This document shows, in pieces, positions 41,072 through 50,019 of a stretch of 64,000 nt of DNA. The notes under the pieces are model-generated. The model did not search any database. It saw only the letters and a list, made by a program, of their open reading frames with translations, and was not told where the DNA came from. This stretch comes from JBIOHP01 sp044449065 (GTDB taxonomy: Bacteria; Bacteroidota; Ignavibacteria; UBA10030; SZUA-254). The DNA is taken from assembly GCA_044449065.1 (NCBI GenBank), contig JBIOHP010000007.1:132180-196179 (forward strand). The letters are read 5' to 3'. The translations under genes were made by a program, and so were the position numbers. The stretch's first letter is position 1. Each line of letters starts with the position of its first letter.

Positions 41072-43522
41072 TTACTGACCAAGCAAATAACTAACCTTCA
41101 ATAAAAACACATTCGATGGAGGGGCAACGAATGTATTCTCCACGTCGTTGGTAAATGGAGTGTAGTAATCGCCATAATACCCGTTCCTCGCCTGCGACCA
41201 GACAAGATACAACGTGCTTCCCGGCAAATATTCCCACCGGAGGACAACATTCGTATGAAGAACCTGAAAATTAAAATCATCGACAAGCGGTTCAGCGGGA
41301 TCCACCGGCACAAAATCAGAGACGCCGCTGAGCTGGCGTAAATATCCGTAGTGCCCTTTCGCGACGAATATCTGCTGGTATATTTGTAAGGTGAGATCTC
41401 TGGTGAATGTCGTCGTGTTGCGCAGGGTCAGACTGTGCTGGATCGTGCTCCGGTCTGCGAATATGGCGGCTCCATTGATTGTGCTGTTCCTCGCCCATGA
41501 TTCCCGGTTGTTATCAATCGCAAACGACCAATCCAATGTCCACTCCATCCAGGAGATCGGCTTGAGATCGGCGGCGATGTCCTGAGACCATTGACGCTGT
41601 TTTTTCGCATCCCAGTTAAAACCTTCACTGACGCCGACGACAACGGACCCGCGCGAATCGGTTTGCACGCTTATGCTTGATGAATACGATTTAGGAGTCC
41701 AGTACAAGCCGTTTCCCCTCGTTTCATATTGATCATACCCGTTCGCATTCCCTCCGAGCGACAACGACGTCCTCCAGTAATTATTGAAGAGCCCGCTGGC
41801 GTTTACGTTCAAACCTCTGAAGAGGATATAACCGTCAAAATTCCAACGAGTAAATCCTCCAAGAGAGACATTATAATTTCTAAAAATGTTGCCGGGAACA
41901 TCCTCTTTGTATGTTACACCGACATTATCGCCGATATCGTTCGGGCTTCGAAAATAACCGGCGTCGTTCACATAATATTTTTTCGCGGTGTAATCCATTT
42001 CCGCATCCCAGAGCCAGTGTTCGCCGGCAATTTTCGCAAAGTTAAATTTCCCCGCAGTTCCTGAGATCCGTTCGGGCAATGGATTTGTACTGGTCGGCAA
42101 ATTTGTTCTATCTGTCAACGCTAAAAATCCATCAGCTTGATAGGTATTTTGACCGAATCTGATATTCCAATCTGTCCCTGTTGCGAAGGCGGGACTTCGT
42201 TGATTTTTCAATGTTGACGTAAAAATAACCCCAACATTGGAATTATCGAGGATATCCTGTTTCAGCCGGAGAACGTTATAATTCGCAAAGGGCTCCAAAA
42301 GAACTGAATGTCGCACTCCCGTTGAATCGACTACCGTTGCATTTTCCTCCTGTGTTGCGGCGTCAAGAACGCCGACAGAAAGCCCGCTGTTGGTTCTGCC
42401 GGTAAGCTTCGAAGCGCCAAGAATTGTTACGGCTTGGGGCATCGATTCAATATGTCCCCCGGTTGGCACAGCCACCTCGCTCGACGAAATTGCCCTGCCG
42501 ATCCTGCGTGAATAAAACAAGCCGGGACCGTTATCTCCGTAAAATGTTTTAAAATGTAAAATTTGCGTTCCCTCGACAAAAAACGGTCTTTTCTCAATAT
42601 AATTTGTTTCAAATTGTGTGAGATTTAACACCGCCGGATCAGCTTCCACCTGACCAAAGTCGGGATTGAATGTCGCATCCACAATGAAATTGCTTGAAAG
42701 TCCATACCGCAAATCGAGCCCGCCATTTCCTAAAAATTGACGCGTGGCCGGCATAACGGAGGTCGAAGGATCGTTTTGTTGCTTGCCGACAATAAACGGC
42801 AGCACGTCAAGTCGTTTCGGATCGGGAATGGTCTTTAAACCTATAAGATTGCCGAACCGGGAGATGAATCCGGTCTGGCTTTTCGGCGTGAATGCCCACC
42901 ATTCCGTTTCCTGTTTCCGGCTGATGTAGCGCGCAAAATTCACACCCCATGTATTTTCAGCAGTATCCGATTCCATATTTTTAAAATGGAGGATGCGGAG
43001 TGGTATTTTAATTTCAGCCGTCCAGCCCTCAGGTGTAATACGTGTTTGCAATTCCCACACCGGGTCCCAGGAATCATCCTGTCGGTTGCCGTCGTTCGAT
43101 AAAAGGATATCTCCCTTTACGCCCGCAGCGTTGAATGTAAATTCACATCCCGTCTGGTGATCATGATAGGTGTCGAGGAAAAGAGCGGCGTTATCCGATT
43201 CGATGGAATTATCCCTGCGGGTGAGCCGGGAGACGATTTTGTCCGGCTCGCTGTCATAAAACTTGCAGCCAAAATATATCGCATCGTTGTCATAGAGAAC
43301 GCGGATTTCAGTCCGTTCCGATCCCGGTTGTCCCTCTTTCGGATCGAGTTGAATAAAATCCCGGGCAGGTTCGGCTTGCGACCAAACTGCTTCGTCAAGA
43401 ATTCCGTCTATCTTCGGCGGGGTGGTTATCCGGACCGCCTGAACAGTAGGGCGTGTATCGCCAGCGGAAGCGGCTGCCGATAATACAAACAATAGTAAAA
43501 AACAATACCAAATTGATTTCAC
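41072..43522 (-). CDS. DUF5916 outer-membrane protein with CBM9-like N-terminus
   Basis: 816 aa with a GTG start and a signal peptide (KSIWYCFLLLFVLSAAASAG). The N-terminal 220 residues form a carbohydrate-binding-family-9-like domain: PPKIDGILDEAVWSQAEPAR, then IRVLYDNDAIYFGCKFYDSE and FLDTYHDHQTGCEFTFNAAG. The remainder is DUF5916: NPDFGQVEADPAVLNLTQFE, TNYIEKRPFFVEGTQILHF, and a beta-barrel-like region of short amphipathic strands ending with FLLKVSYLLGQ, a typical outer-membrane terminal strand. Function unknown; probably a surface barrel that binds glycan or another polymer. A paralogue lies at 52419-54905. Its own terminator may be supplied by repeats near 41008-41041. Confidence 0.88.
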   Translation of the reverse strand: MKSIWYCFLLLFVLSAAASAGDTRPTVQAVRITTPPKIDGILDEAVWSQAEPARDFIQLDPKEGQPGSERTEIRVLYDNDAIYFGCKFYDSEPDKIVSRLTRRDNSIESDNAALFLDTYHDHQTGCEFTFNAAGVKGDILLSNDGNRQDDSWDPVWELQTRITPEGWTAEIKIPLRILHFKNMESDTAENTWGVNFARYISRKQETEWWAFTPKSQTGFISRFGNLIGLKTIPDPKRLDVLPFIVGKQQNDPSTSVMPATRQFLGNGGLDLRYGLSSNFIVDATFNPDFGQVEADPAVLNLTQFETNYIEKRPFFVEGTQILHFKTFYGDNGPGLFYSRRIGRAISSSEVAVPTGGHIESMPQAVTILGASKLTGRTNSGLSVGVLDAATQEENATVVDSTGVRHSVLLEPFANYNVLRLKQDILDNSNVGVIFTSTLKNQRSPAFATGTDWNIRFGQNTYQADGFLALTDRTNLPTSTNPLPERISGTAGKFNFAKIAGEHWLWDAEMDYTAKKYYVNDAGYFRSPNDIGDNVGVTYKEDVPGNIFRNYNVSLGGFTRWNFDGYILFRGLNVNASGLFNNYWRTSLSLGGNANGYDQYETRGNGLYWTPKSYSSSISVQTDSRGSVVVGVSEGFNWDAKKQRQWSQDIAADLKPISWMEWTLDWSFAIDNNRESWARNSTINGAAIFADRSTIQHSLTLRNTTTFTRDLTLQIYQQIFVAKGHYGYLRQLSGVSDFVPVDPAEPLVDDFNFQVLHTNVVLRWEYLPGSTLYLVWSQARNGYYGDYYTPFTNDVENTFVAPPSNVFLLKVSYLLGQ

Positions 43523-43648
43523 AATGTGGAAGATATTGGAGTGATTAATAATAACTGATTAGTAATTATAATAAGAAAAGAAGCCTAATTAAACAAACCG
43601 GCGGTATTAGTTGAAATATTTATAGGAAATGTTACTGCGGGAAGAAAA

Positions 43649-43678
43649 AAGGGCGACTTGTTGATGAAAGTCGCCCTT
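43649..43678 (-). terminator. Rho-independent terminator of the TlpA-like gene
   Basis: On the minus strand: AAGGGCGACTT, short loop, AAGTCGCCCTT followed by a T run. It lies 150 bp past the stop of the gene at 43828, with a repeat between. Confidence 0.85.
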
Positions 43679-43713
43679 GAAAGAATAAGGAGTTGTCTAA
43701 AAAGAAAAATTTA

Positions 43714-43781
43714 GTCATCCTGAACTCGTTTTAGGATCCAAAAGTTAGTGAAAACAGATGCTGAACCAAGTTCAGCATGAC
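43714..43781. repeat. REPIN-like inverted repeat, CTGAACTTG family (copy 2)
   Basis: The left arm begins GTCATCCTGAACTCGTTTTA at 43714; the right arm is the reverse complement of GTCATGCTGAACTTGGTTCA and ends at 43781. Arms are 25 bp. The right arm also folds on itself (GCTGAAC-CAA-GTTCAGC). Same family as 40955-41016. Confidence 0.75.
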
Positions 43782-43827
43782 TCAGTAAAACGAAAAAAAT
43801 CCTTTTTGGACCCCTTCACAAATCCGG

Positions 43828-45753
43828 TTATTTCATACCGATCGATTCATCTAATAAAATTTCGATTTGTTGGCTGAGCTGATCTACCATTTGCGGACCA
43901 TCGTAACCGACATTTTTAAAGCCGATGTTTCCGCGTTTATCGATAATAAACTGGGTGGGAATGCCATCAACCTCGTATTTATCGATCACAGATCCTTCGT
44001 CGATCAATACCGGAAATGTGTACTTGTTGTCCAGAATGAATTTTTTCGCGTTCGACAGCTTTGCATCGTATGTTTTGAAGGCATTTTCCCAGGTATTGAG
44101 AGCAAGGAATTGCACGCTTGCATTATCTTTGTATTTATTATAAACCTTCTGGAGAAGGGGGAACGACGCCTTGCACGGTCCGCACCATGTCGCCCAAAAA
44201 TCGACAATCACAACTTTCCCTTTCAATGAGGCAAGAGTATAAGACGTTCCGTTGAGGTCTTTCAGCGTGAAATCGATTTCGGCTTTATCTTTTACCCGCT
44301 TCTGAAGTATGTCTTGTCTGAGTTTTTCCAAATAGGGTTTCCGCAGGTCGGTTACCATCGCGTCAAATCCCTCATCCGATTTATGAAGCTTCGTGTACGC
44401 CGTTCGGTATGCCGCAGTTAGTTCATCGCTTGCTTTCCCCGACTTCAGGCATGTTGACGCTATTTCACTCGCCTTTTCCATTTTGTCTGCTTTTACCAAT
44501 GCGCTTACGTAGTGTGTTGCGACGTCGGCGTCTTCGCCCTTGGTAAGAGCATACGATTCCTCAAGGAATTTCACGGCTTCATCCGATTGACCCTTCTGCA
44601 TCAAACCGTAGCCATACGTATCGAGTACCGTACCGCGCTCGGATTTCAGCTCTTCTTTATATTCATCATCGCTCATATACGGGGGCTTATCATCCGGGTT
44701 GGGTTTTTCTAATAAATCTACACCCTTCTTCGCCCATGCGAGCGCCAAATCCAACTGCTCGCCCTTTTCAATCAAAGGCCAGGCAATCGCATTATAAAAC
44801 GATGGGTTTTCAAATTTGCGCGTTTTGATATAATTTTGTGCTGTGTCATATTTTTTTGCCGTGATATACGCGCGGACAATTCCCTGTTCATAGTTTGCAA
44901 CATCTTTATCTTTTAGATCGGGAAAGTCTGCACGGCATTGCGCAAGCATCTTCATTTTTTGATCGGGATCCTTTTCAGCCCCGACGGCGTTGATCCGCTC
45001 GCTGAGCGCATATTTTCCTTTGGGGTTAGCCGCAAGCTCTTTTTCTTTTATTTGTTTTGAGGTGACCGTATCGCCGATATGATCGTACCAGTACACAAAC
45101 AACCGGATTGCGTATTGATCAGTGTTATATTTTTGGTACGCGTCATCCAGTTCTTTTTTGATGTCCGCCAGGGCGGCGTCTTTGTCCTCCCCTTTCATTT
45201 TGAGATTCCATAACACCGACCGGGCGCTGATGTTTTCGTCGTGAACTTGTTTTTCAAGCGTTGCTTCCTGCAAAGCTCCGGCTGGATCCTTCGTGTGAGG
45301 AAAATTATAGAATTCTCCGTAGGTAAAAAGATCGGATTTATTCAGATGCGCGTTTTTAATTGTTTTTCCGTCTGCGCCATACAGCATCACGTCCCAAACA
45401 TTGCCGCTATCATCATCAATCTTATCGTCGCCTTTGAACCTGACAAGAAAGAGATTAGCCCCGGCCTGCTTTACCGTGAACGATCCTTTCCAGAGAGCTC
45501 CATCCTTCGTCAAGGGTGTTTCGATATAAAACGGGTTATTCCTGGCATATTCCGAATTGCAATACATCATAATCTGCGCCTTGAGAGCGGTGGGATTCTT
45601 CAACTGCGCTGAAGGGGCGCCGCTGTTGTAGATGAGCGTTATCTCATCGCCAATTTTTGGCTTATCCGGTACATAAGAGAACACCTGCTTGTTCTCCTGT
45701 CCGAACACGATGGTTGTAAGAAATAATACTATTGCGCTGAAGATTGTTTTCAT
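43828..45753 (-). CDS. Exported TlpA-type thioredoxin with TPR-like repeats
   Basis: 641 aa with a signal peptide (MKTIFSAIVLFLTTIVFGQ). Residues 20-140 form a beta-rich domain, about 150-470 are helical repeats of TPR type (for example LDTYGYGLMQKGQSDEAVKF), and the last 150 residues are a TlpA/thioredoxin domain: KGKVVIVDFWATWCGPCKAS with the CGPC active site, VQFLALNTWE and VDGIPTQFIIDKRGNIGF with the cis-Pro loop. It should reduce or transfer disulfides outside the cytoplasm. A GTGGAG ribosome site precedes the ATG. Such proteins in Bacteroidota work with cytochrome maturation or general thiol repair; the partner is not visible here. Confidence 0.88.
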   Translation of the reverse strand: MKTIFSAIVLFLTTIVFGQENKQVFSYVPDKPKIGDEITLIYNSGAPSAQLKNPTALKAQIMMYCNSEYARNNPFYIETPLTKDGALWKGSFTVKQAGANLFLVRFKGDDKIDDDSGNVWDVMLYGADGKTIKNAHLNKSDLFTYGEFYNFPHTKDPAGALQEATLEKQVHDENISARSVLWNLKMKGEDKDAALADIKKELDDAYQKYNTDQYAIRLFVYWYDHIGDTVTSKQIKEKELAANPKGKYALSERINAVGAEKDPDQKMKMLAQCRADFPDLKDKDVANYEQGIVRAYITAKKYDTAQNYIKTRKFENPSFYNAIAWPLIEKGEQLDLALAWAKKGVDLLEKPNPDDKPPYMSDDEYKEELKSERGTVLDTYGYGLMQKGQSDEAVKFLEESYALTKGEDADVATHYVSALVKADKMEKASEIASTCLKSGKASDELTAAYRTAYTKLHKSDEGFDAMVTDLRKPYLEKLRQDILQKRVKDKAEIDFTLKDLNGTSYTLASLKGKVVIVDFWATWCGPCKASFPLLQKVYNKYKDNASVQFLALNTWENAFKTYDAKLSNAKKFILDNKYTFPVLIDEGSVIDKYEVDGIPTQFIIDKRGNIGFKNVGYDGPQMVDQLSQQIEILLDESIGMK

Positions 45754-45787
45754 GATTACTCCACAAAAGTGGTGGTTTTTGGTTTAG

Positions 45788-45821
45788 CAGGGTGACTCGG
45801 ATTGGGTTTTTCAACACCCTG
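45788..45821. repeat. 34-bp CAGGGTG...CACCCTG repeat (copy 2)
   Basis: CAGGGTGACTCGGATTGGG, a T run, then CAACACCCTG. Near-identical to 41008-41041. It lies just upstream of the TlpA-like gene, in its probable leader. Confidence 0.65.
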
Positions 45822-46014
45822 TTAGGTATATAATGAACGTGTAACAATATACCTAAGTATATATGAAAAGTCAATGGGATGGGGAAGAATGAAACTTTCG
45901 GGGAAATTCAGAGCAATTGATCAAAATCGGATCGAAATAGGTAGAGACGCACATCAATGCATCTCTACCTATTCCAGCAACTGCCGCTCGTAATCGCAAC
46001 GACAATATTATATT

Positions 46015-47325
46015 TCAATTTTCCTTCAAAATGTCGTAAAGCGCAGCGCGGGCTTTATCACCACCTACATTGCCCAAGTAATAGATCGCCTGGCTCCGGA
46101 GCTCAGGGTCGGCATTTGTTTTGGCGACACTGATGAGGAAATCGACCGCTTTGTCGTTCCCGATATCCGCGATGGTGTAGAAGATCGTTTCCCGCAGATC
46201 TTTTCTATCGTTGGGCAGCGAATGGTACAACTGTATAAGCGCGTCGACTCTTTTGTTTTTATCTTTGCTGCTTCCGATATCGCTGATGTAATTGATTGCG
46301 ATGGATTGTATTTCATCATCCTTCTCGTTAGTCGCAATCTGAATAAAATCCGGCAGGACGTCGAACTTTTTAAATTCCGAGAGGGCGTCAATCGCCGTCA
46401 TGCGAAGCTCGCGCGGCTGCTTGGGATCGAGCGCAACGTCGCGGAGCGTTTTATAAGAAACAGAATCTTCTTTTGTATCGCCCAGGGCATACAGCGCGTC
46501 CATTTTGATTCTTGTCTTTTCATCGAGCGTATCCTCGGAGCCGGAGTAAATGTTCAATGCCCTCGGCACCCTCCCGATACCGGGAAAATGCATGGAGAAA
46601 GGGTGCGGAGTTGCGATTCTCATCTTTTCCAGTGAACGCTTCATTTTCTTCATATCGAGGTTCAGCTTCGGAGCTATACCCATTCCATAACCAAAACCCG
46701 TTCCCCCTCCTTTGCCTGAACTGTAAACTTTCATCTCATGCTTCATCAATGAATCACTGTCGATATTGGACATCCAAACGCTATGAGAGGGATCCATGAC
46801 GCTGTAATGGCGCCGCTCGCTCAACTGGGATAAGTCCGCCACCGCATCATCAAAGTAGGTGCTGTTGGGATATTTGGCAATAAAATCTTTGTACGCTTTA
46901 ATCGCTTTCTTCCTGTCGATATTTTTCAATGCGTACGCAGACCAGTAGGAAGCGTCATCGACATATTCGCTTTTGGGATATTTTGAAATAACGTCCGCAA
47001 ACTTTGCGCGGGCATCCTCCCATTGTTCATCCAGGATCAATCGATATCCCTCTTTATAGATTGGATACGCGGGGTCGTTCTTGTTTTCTTTTTCGCTTCC
47101 CCCCTCAAATAATTCGTAGGGCAGCGGCGTCTCTTCCGGCGTTTCATCAACGATAATGTCCGGAGCAATTACCGGATCAGCGACTATGACCGGTGATTCA
47201 ATCTCCATGTGCACGGATGCGCGCGGAGCCCGATGCTGTGGTCCTCTCGACTCCTGATTTGCGCTTGATGCAACACTCCAACAACCAAAAATCGCAACCG
47301 CAAGGATTACTACTAACCGTTTCAT
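46015..47325 (-). CDS. Exported TPR/HEAT-repeat protein
   Basis: 436 aa with a signal peptide (MKRLVVILAVAIFGCWSVAS). Residues 85-170 are TPR-like with the YbgF/outer-membrane-assembly pattern: EGYRLILDEQWEDARAKFAD, VISKYPKSEYVDDASYWSAY, AYKDFIAKYPNSTYFDDAV. The C-terminal part, about 275-436, consists of HEAT-like repeats (PRELRMTAIDALSEFKKFDV, DPELRSQAIYYLGNVGGDKA). Both are protein-binding scaffolds. The start is set by GGGAAG 8 nt upstream. It follows the anti-sigma gene by 15 nt and is therefore the third gene of the sigma operon; it may feed envelope status to the anti-sigma factor (inference). Confidence 0.82.
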   Translation of the reverse strand: MKRLVVILAVAIFGCWSVASSANQESRGPQHRAPRASVHMEIESPVIVADPVIAPDIIVDETPEETPLPYELFEGGSEKENKNDPAYPIYKEGYRLILDEQWEDARAKFADVISKYPKSEYVDDASYWSAYALKNIDRKKAIKAYKDFIAKYPNSTYFDDAVADLSQLSERRHYSVMDPSHSVWMSNIDSDSLMKHEMKVYSSGKGGGTGFGYGMGIAPKLNLDMKKMKRSLEKMRIATPHPFSMHFPGIGRVPRALNIYSGSEDTLDEKTRIKMDALYALGDTKEDSVSYKTLRDVALDPKQPRELRMTAIDALSEFKKFDVLPDFIQIATNEKDDEIQSIAINYISDIGSSKDKNKRVDALIQLYHSLPNDRKDLRETIFYTIADIGNDKAVDFLISVAKTNADPELRSQAIYYLGNVGGDKARAALYDILKEN

Positions 47326-47340
47326 GATTTATCTTCCCTT

Positions 47341-48153
47341 TCAATAAGAATTTCTGTTTTCCCGGTTCGGATTGTACGTATCCTCCGCCATACGAATTTT
47401 AAAGAGGAGGTTCTCATCGTGCAACCCGCCGCGGATAATATCGACATTCGGGGCATTGCCCTGTTCTTTCATATTGGCAAGCTCAATCAGGATTTTCTGG
47501 AGATCATCGACTAATTTTGCGGTGCGGTCATCAAGCGGTTGATGTTTAAGATAACGCGCCTGGTAAATCAACTGGCGCGATTTCTGCTGTTCCATTGAGA
47601 GATCGTACGTAGCTTCCGAGACCGGCTTCATATTCGTAACGCCGACCAGGAGCATTTTCGATTGCCGCACATACTGGTACACCCGCTCCGAGACTGAATC
47701 GTCCGCTGCAGCTTGAACCGTTTGCTGGTTTTCACGTGCCGCGGTTTCCTGTTTCATCGCTTCATTATGATCGTACCATTTAAAGAGCGCCAGGATGCAG
47801 ATCAACACCGCCATCGCGCTGCCGAAAGCGGCTACGTAGGGCCGCGGGGTAAAGAACATATGATCGATCAAATCGGTTAACGAGAGCCATGATCGTTTCG
47901 GTTTGGATTTGGGATCCGCTAACTTCCGCTCAACGTTGAAGGCAAAATTATTCCAGTATTCTTCCGTCCGGTTTTTACTTGCGTCAAGAGCGGAAGAAGG
48001 AATCCTCGCTATGGTTTCCTTCAGACTCTCCAATTCTGCTTTGCAGCGTGAACAGGAATTGATATGCTGTTCCACACTTGTCCGATCGATTTCGGTAAGC
48101 TCGTTCTGGAGATATTCGTACAGCAAGTTTTGTATTTTTTTATGACTGTTCAT
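47341..48153 (-). CDS. Membrane-anchored anti-sigma factor with zf-HC2 domain
   Basis: 270 aa from MNSHKKIQNLLYEYLQNELT; an in-frame GTG at 48168 is an alternative start. The zinc-binding anti-sigma motif is VEQHINSCSRCKAELESLKE (H-x3-C-x2-C). One membrane helix lies near 105-125 (YVAAFGSAMAVLICILALF), separating the cytoplasmic sigma-binding head from a long extracytoplasmic, helical C-terminal domain (LIYQARYLKHQPLDDRTAKL). It would hold the sigma factor encoded just upstream until an envelope signal releases it. The gap to the sigma gene (about 185 bp) is occupied by palindromic repeats. Confidence 0.85.
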   Translation of the reverse strand: MNSHKKIQNLLYEYLQNELTEIDRTSVEQHINSCSRCKAELESLKETIARIPSSALDASKNRTEEYWNNFAFNVERKLADPKSKPKRSWLSLTDLIDHMFFTPRPYVAAFGSAMAVLICILALFKWYDHNEAMKQETAARENQQTVQAAADDSVSERVYQYVRQSKMLLVGVTNMKPVSEATYDLSMEQQKSRQLIYQARYLKHQPLDDRTAKLVDDLQKILIELANMKEQGNAPNVDIIRGGLHDENLLFKIRMAEDTYNPNRENRNSY

Positions 48154-48195
48154 GTTAAATATTTTCACGCGTTATTATCTTAACCCCTCCCTCAG

Positions 48196-48282
48196 TCCCT
48201 CCCCTTGCGAAGGGGAGGGAAGGGTGGAGTTACTCCGTTCTGACCCTCACCCCCGTCCCCCTCTCCCGATTCGGGAGAGGGG
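48196..48282. repeat. CCCTCTCCC-type palindromes between sigma and anti-sigma genes
   Basis: Two perfect hairpins: the one at 48196-48220 has 12-bp arms (TCCCTCCCCTTG/AAGGGGAGGGA) and the one at 48258-48282 has CCCCTCTCCCGA paired with TCGGGAGAGGGG. Flanking ACCCTCAC and GTGAGGGT (48243 and about 48317) enclose the second. A related hairpin is at 59315-59337. Confidence 0.75.
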
Positions 48283-48338
48283 CGATTGAAGTAGCAATGT
48301 CACACAATCTTTATCAGGTGAGGGTTTGTGCATCGTGT

Positions 48339-48881
48339 TCATTCTTTCAGAAAATCCAATTTCTCTTTCATTTTTTTCAAGCCGCGGTGGAGATGCGTTT
48401 TCACCGTTCCTTCGGAACACTGGAGAATCTCTCCCACCTTCTTCGTAGGTAGTCCGTTGATGTGGCGCAGGATAACAACAGCCCTTTGCAGGGTCGGAAG
48501 CTCGTGGAGCGCCCGCTCGATGTGCATCGACACATCGGCGTTATCGCCTGCCTGTACCATCATCGGGATAAACATATTCTCAACATTCCGTACTTCACGT
48601 TCATCTTTCTTCTTCCGTTGTTTGATCCGATCTAACGCGACATTCACCGTAATACGATAGAGCCAAGTGCTGAATTCCGAATCGCCGCGAAATTTCTCCA
48701 GCGAACGATAGATGCGCACGAACGCTTCCTGAGCCACATCCTCAGCGTCTTCGTGATTCCGTACCAGATTAAAAGCAACATTGTACGTCTGTTTCATGTA
48801 TCGTTCAACAAGCGTTCGGAACGCGCCGGCATCCTGTTCCTTTGCCTGGAGTATCAAAAGCTGCTCGTCAGCAGCATGCAT
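48339..48881 (-). CDS. ECF-type RNA polymerase sigma factor
   Basis: 180 aa. Region 2 is FRTLVERYMKQTYNVAFNLV, then RNHEDAEDVAQEAFVRIYRS with the DAEDxxQExF core-binding motif, FSTWLYRITVNVALDRIKQR for -10 recognition. Region 4 is LPTLQRAVVILRHINGLPTK, KVGEILQCSEGTVKTHLHRG, KKMKEKL, the -35 helix-turn-helix. Length is typical for ECF sigmas. A ribosome site AAGGA lies 8 nt before the ATG. It heads the operon with the anti-sigma factor and the HEAT-repeat protein. Group cannot be assigned more narrowly; stress response is inferred. Confidence 0.93.
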   Translation of the reverse strand: MHAADEQLLILQAKEQDAGAFRTLVERYMKQTYNVAFNLVRNHEDAEDVAQEAFVRIYRSLEKFRGDSEFSTWLYRITVNVALDRIKQRKKKDEREVRNVENMFIPMMVQAGDNADVSMHIERALHELPTLQRAVVILRHINGLPTKKVGEILQCSEGTVKTHLHRGLKKMKEKLDFLKE

Positions 48882-49067
48882 GTCGGCAATCCTTAAGGTG
48901 TTTGTTCATAATATTAGACGAATGGGAGAACTATTCCGTTGACAAAATATACCAATATTTTTACGGAAGAAAATGGGGAATGTTGGGGGATTTGGAGGGT
49001 TTGGGGGCTCTTCGCAATGCTAAATCATCTTCATCGCATTATATTTAAATTTGTTGATGCGGATTGA

Positions 49068-49310
49068 AGGGGCGTCCTACAAAATAGTTATTGAAAATAT
49101 TGCTGTTAATTATCGTTTTAAATTAATCGAACAAACGGTTTTCCACCTTTTTTGAACGCCCCGGTATGCACATTTGGTAAATTAATTCGTGATTTGAATG
49201 ATAGGCGTTTATACGGGGCGTTCATTTTTAGACTTAAGAGAACACTCTTCTGTAATTCAATCCAAAAAAGCAGCATATATATCTCGATTCACCGATAGAA
49301 CGCCCCTACC
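49068..49310. repeat. GGGGCGTTC palindromic module, copy A (complete)
   Basis: About 243 bp with four GGGGCGTTC-type units in alternating orientation: near 49069 (+, one base changed, GGGGCGTCC), 49154-49162 (-), 49215-49223 (+) and 49298-49306 (-). It ends GAACGCCCCTACC. The inner pair encloses TGCACATTTGGTAAATTAAT-type A+T-rich DNA. The same layout recurs at 50372-50618 and, truncated, at 50857-51006. It directly precedes the RAYT gene. Confidence 0.85.
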
Positions 49311-49356
49311 ATTATCATTTACTTTTGTTATATTATTACGATAAATAATATTGTAC

Positions 49357-50019
49357 ATGGCAATTACTCAAATGAAATTTGACCCTCACAAACACCACCG
49401 CCGATCCATCCGCTTGAAAGGTTATGATTATTCTCAGGAAGGCGGATATTTTATTACAATATGCACTCACCATAAAAATGATTTTTTCGGAACAATTGAA
49501 AATAGTGAAATGAGATATTCGCCCATCGGCAAGATAGCCGGAAAATTCTGGAATAACATTTCAAAATACAATAACGAAATAGAATTGGATGAATTTATCG
49601 TCATGCCGAATCACGTACATGGGATTATCATTAAATTGCACGATGCCGGTTTGGACGGTAGGGGCGTTCTACACACTATCGATTTCAACGATCGTAAAAT
49701 AAACTTATTGAAGATTCCTCCAGCCAACAATCCTCCAAACGCTTTGAACGCCCCGTTCACAGCGGAAGAAAAAACGTCGTCATACATTTCACCGAATAAG
49801 GACTCGCTCGCTGTTCTTGTGCGGACATATAAAATGGCCGTGACTAAATGGTGCCGCAAAAATGGACACGAAGATTTCGCATGGCAACGAAATTATCACG
49901 AACACATTATCAGAGGCGAAAAGGATTTGCGTGCAATACGAAATTATATCATCCAAAATCCATTGAAATGGGCGTTGGATGAAAACAATCCCAATAACGA
50001 CCGAAAAGGCAAGCGGTAG
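49357..50019 (+). CDS. RAYT: REP-associated tyrosine transposase (Y1_Tnp)
   Basis: 220 aa; a second ATG at 49372 (MKFDPHKHHRRSIRLKGYDY) is the family-typical start. The HUH endonuclease motif is EFIVMPNHVHGIII, and the catalytic Tyr helix is AWQRNYHEHIIRGEKDLRA, followed by RNYIIQNPLKW. RAYTs cut single-stranded DNA at GTAG-footed REP hairpins. Two oddities: the coding region contains GGTAGGGGCGTTC in frame at 49657 (read as GRGVL), and the stop codon TAG (50017-50019) is inside a second copy of that motif. The 3' half is repeated downstream as two broken copies. All catalytic residues are present, so the full copy may be active. Confidence 0.88.
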   Translation: MAITQMKFDPHKHHRRSIRLKGYDYSQEGGYFITICTHHKNDFFGTIENSEMRYSPIGKIAGKFWNNISKYNNEIELDEFIVMPNHVHGIIIKLHDAGLDGRGVLHTIDFNDRKINLLKIPPANNPPNALNAPFTAEEKTSSYISPNKDSLAVLVRTYKMAVTKWCRKNGHEDFAWQRNYHEHIIRGEKDLRAIRNYIIQNPLKWALDENNPNNDRKGKR

